A stretch of DNA of 64,000 nucleotides. It comes from Marinicella pacifica (GTDB lineage: Bacteria; Pseudomonadota; Gammaproteobacteria; Xanthomonadales; Marinicellaceae). Of the stretch, positions 56,942-64,000 are shown piece by piece. The notes beneath the pieces are model-generated. The model saw only the letters and a list, made by a program, of their open reading frames with translations. It was not told where the DNA came from and did not search any database. Where the stretch lies: the NCBI RefSeq assembly GCF_014636635.1, contig NZ_BMEO01000002.1, positions 372,001 to 436,000 of the forward strand, in the 5' to 3' direction. The translations under genes and the position numbers were made by a program. Positions within the stretch are counted from its first letter, which is position 1; each line of letters begins with the position of its first letter.

Positions 56942-57719
56942 CGCGACCAAGGGCATTTCGCTGGCCATTCCGCTGCAGTTTAATGGTCCGCAGCCAAATC
57001 ATTTTGGTGCTCCAAAAGCCACCGCAGAACCGATGGGCAGTGGTGATTTTATCGGTGATGTGGCTCAGGGCGGCTCCTGTAATGCTGAGCAAGTGACGCT
57101 CAATCCGCATTGCAACGGCACCCATACGGAAACCGTTGGGCATATTATTGAAGATAAACATCAACAATTCGCGCCCTATCAGGTGATTCAATCACCGCTG
57201 GTTAAAGCCTATGTGTTGACGGTTAAACCGGTTAACAATTACCAGGGTGATGAAACTTACACACCACCATTACATCAAAGCGATTCCGTGATATGTAAAG
57301 ACATGTTAACAAGTGTAAGCAAATTATTACAGGGTGTAAAGGCCTTAATAATCAGAACTTTACCCAATGACGACAGCAAAAAAAGCCGTCAATATGGCGC
57401 TGATCATCAACCGCCCTTTTTCACCCATCAGGCGATGCGCTGGCTGGTAGAGGAAACCGACATTGACCATTTACTGGTGGATATGCCGAGCATTGATAAA
57501 ATGTATGATGAGGGTTTATTGTCTAATCACCGGATTTTTTGGCAAGTAGATGAAAGCGGCCGATGGTTGAACGGCAACCAAAGCCACAAAACCATCACTG
57601 AAATGATTTATGTTCCTGATGTCGTTGCAGATGGTTTTTACACATTGAACCTGCAAGTCGCCGCCTGGCAGCTCAATGCGGTGCCGTCCAATCCGGTCTT
57701 GCTGTCAGAATCAATTTAA
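56934..57719 (+). CDS. Cyclase-type arylformamidase (KynB-like)
   Basis: 261 residues, PF04199 cyclase fold. Metal-binding HCNGTHTETVGHI resembles HxGTHxD of bacterial kynurenine formamidases, with Glu in place of the usual Asp. The second half has FTHQAMRWLVEETDIDHLLVDMPSIDKMYDEG. It probably hydrolyses N-formylkynurenine to kynurenine, as its position in the kynurenine operon suggests. A longer form than classic KynB (about 210 aa). It overlaps the ACMSD gene by 8 bases. Confidence 0.8.
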   Translation: MADATKGISLAIPLQFNGPQPNHFGAPKATAEPMGSGDFIGDVAQGGSCNAEQVTLNPHCNGTHTETVGHIIEDKHQQFAPYQVIQSPLVKAYVLTVKPVNNYQGDETYTPPLHQSDSVICKDMLTSVSKLLQGVKALIIRTLPNDDSKKSRQYGADHQPPFFTHQAMRWLVEETDIDHLLVDMPSIDKMYDEGLLSNHRIFWQVDESGRWLNGNQSHKTITEMIYVPDVVADGFYTLNLQVAAWQLNAVPSNPVLLSESI

Positions 57720-57754
57720 TGGTTTGTTAACCCCGTGTTGCTATAATTATTTCT

Positions 57755-58885
57755 ATGCGACGTAATATGTTCAGCACAGAAAAGAAAAAGCGAAAAACCG
57801 GATGGTGGGTCTTTTTGCTTGTGTTGGTGGTTATTTTCGTGGGCTTTCGCTTGTATTTACCCACCGCCGCTAAAAACCACGTGAATAAAGTACTGAATGA
57901 TTTGCCGGGTTATCAGGGTTCAGTGGACGACATTGATATTGCCCTGATCCGAGGCGCCTATGTGGTCACAAATCTCCGCTTACGGCGTCGTGATGCCAAA
58001 ACCGATGTACCTTTTTTAAACATTCCTCAAGCCGACATATCCATTCAGTGGCGCGCCTTATTTAACGGTAAAATTGTCAGTGAAATTTATCTCACAGAAC
58101 CCCAGTTAATTTACGTCTTCGAAGACCAGTTACAGCAAGGCCAGCAAGAACCTGAAACCAAGGACTGGACAGAAGCTTTGGATGATTTGGTGCCCATTGA
58201 TATTAACCATTTAAATATTGAAAACGGCCGATTGGGTTTGGTTAAAGTGAATGCCAATCCGATGTTGGATATTTATATGGATCAACTGCAGTTAACCGCC
58301 GATAATTTACAGCTGGTAAAAAGCGACGAACAAAACCTGCCCTCACCCGTTAAAGCCGCCGCCGTGACCATCGGCCGCGGTCAAACCGAACTCGAAGGCC
58401 GGGTTAATTTTATTAAAGATATTCCCGATATGGATGTCAGTCTCAGCATCAAAGATATTGATGTCACCGCCCTCAACAGTTTTACCCTGCATTACGCCAA
58501 TGTGGATTTTACCTCGGGGCAACTGGATTTATACAGCGAGGTGGCGGTTGCGGACGGTTACCTCAAAGGCTACTTTAAGCCCTTATTGACTGATGCCAAA
58601 CTGATTGATCAGGGTGATGGGTTTTTCAAAAAACTCTGGGAAGGCGTGGTCGGTGTGTTTAAATTTATCTTTAAAAACCAGTCCACCGACAAAGTCGCCA
58701 CCAAAATCCCTTTCGAAGGCAACCTGGATAACGTTGAAGCCGGTGTCTGGCAAACCTTCGTTAATATCCTTAAAAATGCCTGGGTCAAAGCCTTTCAGGA
58801 CAACATTGATGAAGACATCGAATTTTCGGATGTGCAAAAAGAGGCCGATGCGCAAGAAGCCGAACAGCCGGAGGACGGTTCATAA
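57755..58885 (+). CDS. DUF748/AsmA-like envelope protein
   Basis: 376 residues. A signal-anchor (WWVFLLVLVVIFVGFRLYLP) is followed by a beta-rich periplasmic domain: NKVLNDLPGYQGSVDDIDIALIRGAYVV, ADISIQWRALFNGKIVSEIYLTEPQLIY and INHLNIENGRLGLV, as in DUF748 proteins that resemble AsmA-type lipid transfer proteins. It ends in an acidic tail. It lies after the kyn operon by 35 bases but has its own upstream gap; co-transcription is possible. Confidence 0.75.
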   Translation: MRRNMFSTEKKKRKTGWWVFLLVLVVIFVGFRLYLPTAAKNHVNKVLNDLPGYQGSVDDIDIALIRGAYVVTNLRLRRRDAKTDVPFLNIPQADISIQWRALFNGKIVSEIYLTEPQLIYVFEDQLQQGQQEPETKDWTEALDDLVPIDINHLNIENGRLGLVKVNANPMLDIYMDQLQLTADNLQLVKSDEQNLPSPVKAAAVTIGRGQTELEGRVNFIKDIPDMDVSLSIKDIDVTALNSFTLHYANVDFTSGQLDLYSEVAVADGYLKGYFKPLLTDAKLIDQGDGFFKKLWEGVVGVFKFIFKNQSTDKVATKIPFEGNLDNVEAGVWQTFVNILKNAWVKAFQDNIDEDIEFSDVQKEADAQEAEQPEDGS

Positions 58886-58911
58886 AAAAGCCGCCTTTAA
58901 AGACGGCTTTA
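58886..58911. terminator. Bidirectional terminator
   Basis: AAAGCCG and CGGCTTT pair around a 10-base loop between two convergent genes, with A and T runs outside both arms, so it may end transcripts from both sides. Confidence 0.85.
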
Positions 58912-58930
58912 TTGGCTTTACACTGAGAGA

Positions 58931-61189
58931 TTAATCCATACCCGCTCTAAAAATATAATCCGGTTTAAGAGTCATATTAAGTCCCGATATATTGTAGGTG
59001 CCGCCCAAAACAACGGCTTGGGCTGTTAACGGATCACACTGACCGTTAAAACAATAACCACCGCCGTATTTTACATCGACCATGCCACCGCTGCCTTGTG
59101 TTACCAAATAGTAACTATCGGTGGGAAAACCTGAGGTCATCCAATAGCCATCGATATCTGATTCATAGCTGCCATAAAATTCTGCCTGACTGTTATAAAC
59201 CTTAACCAGGGTATTGGGGACACCTGCGCTCGTCTCACTGTGCAGTAAGCGTCCGGCGAAAGTACCGCCGTCCGGTAGATTAAACGTGTATCCAATGTCA
59301 CCTTTGAGTCCGTTATCCGGACTGCTGCCAATAATGATGGGATCGCCGGTGGTCACATCACAAGCAGATCCAGGACAGCTACGACCGTCGTACAAAATAT
59401 CAATCCAGGTTCCGGTCACGTCAAAGTTTTTACCTGGGAAAGGTAAGTTAGAACCATTGTTGGTTTTAGCATAATAGGTTCCGGCCGGAAGCCCTCTTAC
59501 GGTAAATTCACCATCACTGTTGGTGGTGGCCCAATGGGCAAAACGACCGATGTTGTCATAAACCAGAACATGAACATCGGCCAGCGGGGATGATGTACTT
59601 AAGTCGTTGATGATACCTGAAAATGAGAAGCCGAGGTCTAAGGCAAAATCAATACCGGTGGCTGTGGCGTCCCCTTCGGGATCAGGAGATCCCGAAGACG
59701 GATTATAGGAGGTAACCGTGATGTTACCGGACGTTAAATCACAGGCAACACCCGGACAGTCAATATTACCGGTTGGATTATATTTTTCCATTATATAGCC
59801 TGGAATAAATTCACCATGAAACATATTTCCGGTGCGGGCTGAATATATCCCTGCCGGCATGGCTCTGGCTGATGTATATTCTCCGGTTGCTTGATTGACA
59901 TGTGCACCGCCGACAACTTCACCTGCACTGTCATAAAATTGTACCATTTGATTATCCGCACTTATTGGCAGACCGGACACAGCATCAGAGATTTGACCAC
60001 TGATTTTACCGCCATATTCTAAGGAAAAATTGATGCCGCCGCGAATTTCTGCAGGTCCCAATGTAATGGGTGTGCCGCCGTCACCACGACTGCAACCGGT
60101 ATATGGACAGGCGTTACCGGCATATAATTCTCTGACATAAAAACCATTACCGGCGTCACCGCCTTGTGCAAAATAGGTTCCGGGTAATAATCCGCCAATA
60201 GAATAAGCGCCATCAGCCAAAGGGTCTTCACTGGTTCCGCGAACGGTATATCCCTGAATATATTGATTGGTTTCATTAAATATCATCACGTAACCAAACT
60301 CATCTAATGGATTTAAGCTGGTTGCATCAATTAGATATCCTTGTATTTGGGCACCGCGTTCAAGAAAAAAGTCGATACCCGAACGTGTAGAACCGTTGCT
60401 CAAGGTCACAGGAGAACCCATACCGTCATACGCCATTGAAGCGCATAGATTGCATTGTATGTTATTGAATATCTCCGGTATGTGTAGGTTATCGTAATAT
60501 TCAGGTTTTAAATATATTCGATAAATGCCTCCGGGAATTCCCGTGACTGTATAGTTTCCAGAACCATCAAATTGAGCACTCACATTCCACCTAAAGAAGA
60601 TGTCGCCAGGTCGACTCAAAGCGATATTCAGCGTATCCACCGGATCACCTGTAGAACCATCGACCATGCGACCGGTTAGGGTCGCGCCTTGAGTCAATAC
60701 AAAATCATGTCCGGTGCTCATTTCACCGGTTGATAATTGAATGGTTCGTTCGGGCGTTATTTCACACCATTGACAATGCTCGGTACCGGTAATGGACCAA
60801 ATGGCATCAATGTAAACATCAACTTCGGAGTATGTGGTGATGTAATAATCACCCGGATCCAATGCCGTGAATTCATAATAGCCCGTCACACTGGTGTTGG
60901 TTGAGTCGATTAAAGTCCGATTGGTGTCATAAAGCCAGACCGTAACGTCACTGATGGCTGTACTGCTTTCATAGACTGTGCCGCTGATGATGGCTGTACC
61001 TCGATTTTGTTCAGTGTCACGGGCTTTTTGATTCAGTTGCAAACGAAATTGTTGGTAAGCTAACTCATGCGCTGATATGAGCCCTTCGGAAGCTAATGCT
61101 TGGTAAAATTCAATGTTGTGTTGTGGACTGGGTTTGGCTGTTGTCGTGCTACATATACCCAGTAAAAGCAGAATAAACATACACTTCAT
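58931..61189 (-). CDS. Secreted multi-repeat carboxypeptidase-regulatory-like protein, twin A
   Basis: 752 residues. Signal peptide (MKCMFILLLLGICSTTTAKP), a short helical segment (LASEGLISAHELAYQQFRLQ), then about six to seven prealbumin-like beta domains of about 95-110 residues (GTAIISGTVYESSTAISDVTVWLYD; GGKISGQISDAVSGLPISAD; LADVHVLVYDNIGRFAHWATT). Each domain end carries a cysteine pair: CQWC, CNLC, CPYTGC, CPGVAC, CPGSAC, CFNGQC. The C-terminus is LKPDYIFRAGMD. A near-equal paralogue lies next to it. Exported, maybe surface-attached; function unknown. Confidence 0.85.
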   Translation of the reverse strand: MKCMFILLLLGICSTTTAKPSPQHNIEFYQALASEGLISAHELAYQQFRLQLNQKARDTEQNRGTAIISGTVYESSTAISDVTVWLYDTNRTLIDSTNTSVTGYYEFTALDPGDYYITTYSEVDVYIDAIWSITGTEHCQWCEITPERTIQLSTGEMSTGHDFVLTQGATLTGRMVDGSTGDPVDTLNIALSRPGDIFFRWNVSAQFDGSGNYTVTGIPGGIYRIYLKPEYYDNLHIPEIFNNIQCNLCASMAYDGMGSPVTLSNGSTRSGIDFFLERGAQIQGYLIDATSLNPLDEFGYVMIFNETNQYIQGYTVRGTSEDPLADGAYSIGGLLPGTYFAQGGDAGNGFYVRELYAGNACPYTGCSRGDGGTPITLGPAEIRGGINFSLEYGGKISGQISDAVSGLPISADNQMVQFYDSAGEVVGGAHVNQATGEYTSARAMPAGIYSARTGNMFHGEFIPGYIMEKYNPTGNIDCPGVACDLTSGNITVTSYNPSSGSPDPEGDATATGIDFALDLGFSFSGIINDLSTSSPLADVHVLVYDNIGRFAHWATTNSDGEFTVRGLPAGTYYAKTNNGSNLPFPGKNFDVTGTWIDILYDGRSCPGSACDVTTGDPIIIGSSPDNGLKGDIGYTFNLPDGGTFAGRLLHSETSAGVPNTLVKVYNSQAEFYGSYESDIDGYWMTSGFPTDSYYLVTQGSGGMVDVKYGGGYCFNGQCDPLTAQAVVLGGTYNISGLNMTLKPDYIFRAGMD

Positions 61190-61293
61190 AATATACTCCT
61201 AATGTAAATTGTTTCCTAAATTAAATGTTTCGTATTTATATATCGAGAAAAAATAGAAAAAACTGACATGATGTCTGAAATATATTGAAAAAT

Positions 61294-61319
61294 AAAAAAG
61301 CCGCCCTTAGGACGGCTTT
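61294..61319 (-). terminator. Terminator after twin B
   Basis: AAAGCCG and CGGCTTT pair around a 9-base loop, 22 bases past the stop of the 61342 gene, with a T run on the minus strand. The stem is identical to the terminator after twin A, consistent with duplication of the gene together with its terminator. Confidence 0.85.
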
Positions 61320-61341
61320 GACAGCACAAAAAAATCGGTAC

Positions 61342-63600
61342 TTATTCGAGACCCGATCGGAAAATATAATCAGGTTTAAGAATCATATTAAGCCCGGTAA
61401 TATTGTATTGGCCTGCCAAGGGAATGGGATCGGCTGTTAAAGGATCACATTGGCCGTTAAAACAATAATCACCACCAAATTTAACATCGACCATGCCACC
61501 TATACCCCCGGTGGTAAGGTAATAGGTGTCTGTGGGTAAGCCTGATGATTGCCAGTAACCTTCACCGTCTGTTTCAAAACCACCGTTAAAGTCTCCATTA
61601 CTGTTATAAATATTAACGTGGGTGTTGGTGACACCGACGGTGATTTCGCTGTGGATTAACCGCCCCGACAGGGTGCCACCATTGGGTAACTCAAAATCAT
61701 ATTGAGTTATACCCTTTAAACCGGCATGCGGACTGCCACCCAAAATAATTGCGGTGCCGGTGGTGACATCACAGGCTGAACCCGGACACGAGAGGTTGTC
61801 ATATAAAATATCCACCCAGGTTCCGGTGGCAGTCGGCCAGAGTCCCATAAAGGGCAGATTTGAACCATTGTTGGTTTTGGCGTAATAAGTACCGGTCGGT
61901 AAACCCGATACGGTGAAATCGCCATTGACGTCAGTGGTGGCCCAATGGGCAAACACACCCATATCGTCATAAACCAGAACATGAACATCCGCCAAGGGTG
62001 ATAATGTCGATAAGTCATTAATGGTGCCGGAAAAGCTGTAACCGGTGTCCAAAGCAAAATCAATACCACCGGTGGTGGCATCAGCGTCCGGATCCGGACC
62101 TGAAGCAGGATTGTATGCATTGATGACAACATTAACAGCGGTTAAATCACAGGTCACACCGGGGCAGTCAATGTTACCGGATGAATCATATTTTTCCATC
62201 ACATATCCCGGCATAAATTTACCATGAAACATGCTGCCGGTTCGCACGCTGTAAGTGCCGGCCGGGAGAGCACGTGCGCTGATGTAATCACCTGTGGCAG
62301 AATCCACATAGGCACCACCGACGACCTTGCCTGTGGCATCATGAAACTGAAGATACTGGTTATCATCATTGATGGGCAAACCAGTATTTATATCACTGAC
62401 GTTACCGCTGATTTTTCCACCATACTGAAGCAAGAAATTAATACCCGGGCGTTGTTCGTTAGGCCCCAGATTAATGGCAGTTCCTCCGGCACCCCGGTCA
62501 CAACCACTCCAGGGACAGTGCATGTTGTTGTATATCTGGCGAACAAAAAACGAGCGACCCCAGTCGCCGCCCTGGGCAAAGTAAGTACCCGGTAATAAAC
62601 CACCAATGGAATATGCGCCGGTGGCACCGGGATTGGTGTCGGTGCCTTCAATTAAAATGGTTGCAATCACTTCATTAGACACGTTAAATAAATAGACCAG
62701 ACCGTAATCTTTTAAAGGGGCTAAGCCAATATTATTGACCAGTTGCCCCGAAATACTGGCACCGGTTTGCAGGCTAAAATCTACTCCGGAACGGGTGGCT
62801 CCATTCACCATATTCACCAGGTCTCCGATACCGTCAGAGACCAGTTTGATACATAAATTACATTGAATGTTGTTGTATATTTCAGGAACGTGATTATTTC
62901 CTGAGATTATGTCAGGTTTTAAATAGACACGGTATTGACCGGCAGGAATCCCCTTTAGGGTGTATTGCCCTGCACCGTCTAATTGTGTGTAAAAGGACCA
63001 ATTGTTATAAAGGCCGTCGGGTCGATATAAGTTTACATGTAAACTATCGATCTCAAGCCCGGTGGTGCTGTCCACCATCAGGCCGGTCAATGTGGCACCC
63101 TCCGTTAATGATAAATCGTGATTCGCTGAAGTTTGACCAACCGCCAGAGTAATTATACTGTTGGCAGGCGGCTCACAATATTGACAGAACTCAGTACCTG
63201 TGGTTGTCCAAAGCGCATCAATGTAATCATCAGTGGGATCGTCAATGGCAATAATATAATCACCATCATCCAGTGCTGTAAATGCATAATAACCCGAACC
63301 ATTCGTAAAGACACTCCCTATGTAGTTCCAATTCGAACTGAACAGTCGGACTTCTACACCGGTCAATGTAGCGGCACCTTCGTAGACAGTACCATTAATT
63401 TCAGATGTACCGGCACGACTGTTTATGTATTCATCGACGAATTCTGCTTGTAATCTGATGCGGTGTCGTTTCAATTCATCGGCACTAATCAGTCCCTCGC
63501 CAGCGAGCTCCTGATAAAGCGCCAGTTGTTGCTGTGACGTTGGTTTGGCTGTGGCCAATGCACAGCTTGATAATAAACATAGTATCAAAAAATACTTCAT
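61342..63600 (-). CDS. Secreted multi-repeat carboxypeptidase-regulatory-like protein, twin B
   Basis: 752 residues from the ATG at 63600, which has GGGAGAGG upstream and a clear signal peptide (MKYFLILCLLSSCALATAKP); the frame is open 36 codons further up without support. The length equals that of twin A exactly. It has the same helical start (LAGEGLISADELKRHRIRLQ), repeat domains and cysteine pairs (CQYC, CNLC, CPWSGC, CPGVTC, CPGSAC, CFNGQC), and the C-terminal LKPDYIFRSGLE. It is diverged at many positions, so it is an old duplication. Two separate promoters are likely. Function unknown. Confidence 0.87.
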   Translation of the reverse strand: MKYFLILCLLSSCALATAKPTSQQQLALYQELAGEGLISADELKRHRIRLQAEFVDEYINSRAGTSEINGTVYEGAATLTGVEVRLFSSNWNYIGSVFTNGSGYYAFTALDDGDYIIAIDDPTDDYIDALWTTTGTEFCQYCEPPANSIITLAVGQTSANHDLSLTEGATLTGLMVDSTTGLEIDSLHVNLYRPDGLYNNWSFYTQLDGAGQYTLKGIPAGQYRVYLKPDIISGNNHVPEIYNNIQCNLCIKLVSDGIGDLVNMVNGATRSGVDFSLQTGASISGQLVNNIGLAPLKDYGLVYLFNVSNEVIATILIEGTDTNPGATGAYSIGGLLPGTYFAQGGDWGRSFFVRQIYNNMHCPWSGCDRGAGGTAINLGPNEQRPGINFLLQYGGKISGNVSDINTGLPINDDNQYLQFHDATGKVVGGAYVDSATGDYISARALPAGTYSVRTGSMFHGKFMPGYVMEKYDSSGNIDCPGVTCDLTAVNVVINAYNPASGPDPDADATTGGIDFALDTGYSFSGTINDLSTLSPLADVHVLVYDDMGVFAHWATTDVNGDFTVSGLPTGTYYAKTNNGSNLPFMGLWPTATGTWVDILYDNLSCPGSACDVTTGTAIILGGSPHAGLKGITQYDFELPNGGTLSGRLIHSEITVGVTNTHVNIYNSNGDFNGGFETDGEGYWQSSGLPTDTYYLTTGGIGGMVDVKFGGDYCFNGQCDPLTADPIPLAGQYNITGLNMILKPDYIFRSGLE

Positions 63601-63752
63601 GGTCCTCTCCCAATCGTTATAAGTTAAAATCACTACTGAATATAAAACGAAAAGAACAGAAAATACGGACAAATTTCTGATAAAAGTATCAATTGGGGGG
63701 CTCGTCACAAAAAAGCGACCTTAATCATTTAACTTTGATTCATGGGTTGAGG

Positions 63753-63781
63753 TCGAAGCGAGTCTTGACTTCGATTATAAT
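63753..63781 (+). promoter_or_regulatory. Likely kynU promoter with dyad
   Basis: TATAAT at 63776-63781 lies 25 bases before the ATG. TCGAAG (63753-63758) and CTTCGA (63769-63774) form an inverted repeat over the -35 to -10 region, a plausible operator. No good -35 hexamer is present at the right spacing, which fits an activator-dependent promoter. Confidence 0.45.
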
Positions 63782-63806
63782 AAAACTTTCTATCACCTTA
63801 AAATCC

Positions 63807-64000
63807 ATGACTCTAACCCTGCAAGATGCCAAAAAGCATGCCGAACAGCTTGACCGACAGGATGGGCTGGCGCGTTATCGAAATCAGTTTTATATTCCGG
63901 AAAACGAACAGGGCCCTTTGGTGTATTTTTGTGGTAATTCCCTGGGCTTGCAGCCGAAAAAAACCAACGAAGCCATGCAGTTAGAGATGGATAAGTGGCA
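63807..64000 (+). CDS. kynU: Kynureninase, N-terminal part (cut by window edge)
   Basis: The first 64 codons begin MTLTLQDAKKHAEQLDRQDG and contain the highly typical VYFCGNSLGLQPKKT motif of kynureninase. It is a PLP enzyme that cleaves kynurenine to anthranilate, or 3-hydroxykynurenine to 3-hydroxyanthranilate, the substrate of the dioxygenase at 55398. The reading frame continues past the window. Confidence 0.93.
   Translation, partial: MTLTLQDAKKHAEQLDRQDGLARYRNQFYIPENEQGPLVYFCGNSLGLQPKKTNEAMQLEMDKW

Overview
The window is a chromosomal segment of a Gram-negative bacterium of moderate GC, almost certainly a gammaproteobacterium. It carries the replication-origin gene block, a tolQRAB system, ruvCAB, and many envelope and secreted proteins. 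Gene content (CGFS glutaredoxin fused to rhodanese, an aerobic kynurenine route, IPTL-CTERM-like and carboxypeptidase-regulatory-like secreted proteins) resembles Lysobacterales/Marinicella-type marine gammaproteobacteria. That placement is inference; no rRNA is present.

Region by region. 1-4.9 kb is an accessory, scarred region: three miniature elements derived from a REP-associated tyrosine transposase (RAYT) share GGGGTCAGTACCC-type ends and lie among a truncated IS982 transposase, an IS66 remnant, a secreted beta-propeller protein, a butanediol/acetoin dehydrogenase and a 5'-truncated ORF. 5-8.8 kb holds a copper P-type ATPase, a DUF302 protein and an FMN reductase with four REP-like palindromes. 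8.9-21.5 kb holds a Ser/Thr kinase with TPRs, Ogt with a SufR-like cysteine-rich regulator, small membrane proteins, a PLP enzyme, a B12-binding radical SAM protein, a hydrolase, an MsbA-like ABC exporter, a TPR-GGDEF protein and an OsmC protein. 21.5-27.2 kb is one long minus-strand block ruvC-ruvA-ruvB-ybgC-tolQ-tolR-tolA-tolB-osmC, with no pal after tolB. 27.3-29.6 kb: xthA, cytochrome b561, YceI, tRNA-Lys.

29.8-40.7 kb is the origin region: dnaA-dnaN-recF-gyrB-grx on the minus strand diverging from rpmH-rnpA-yidC-mnmE on the plus strand, with a probable oriC (AT-rich tract plus three DnaA boxes) between dnaA and dnaN. 40.8-43.3 kb encodes a BaeSR-like two-component system followed by a Spy/CpxP-like periplasmic protein. 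43.4-49.3 kb holds small metabolic and repair genes (VOC, Tag, HemE, Rieske, GtrA, STAS, EthD).

49.3-53.0 kb is a second accessory island: a highly palindromic element, a HipBA toxin-antitoxin pair, and an integron-like module consisting of a Xer/IntI-like tyrosine recombinase, a divergently read AT-rich membrane-protein gene and a long folded attC-like hairpin after that gene. 53-64 kb carries a DUF885 protein, a kynurenine-degradation operon (RidA-type deaminase, 3-hydroxyanthranilate dioxygenase, ACMS decarboxylase, cyclase-type formamidase), a DUF748-like protein, twin 752-residue secreted multi-repeat proteins and the start of kynureninase at the right edge.

The most interesting material is the family of RAYT-derived miniatures whose right ends all abut broken genes, the integron-like module, the palindromic element beside hipBA, and the twin cysteine-paired secreted repeat proteins.
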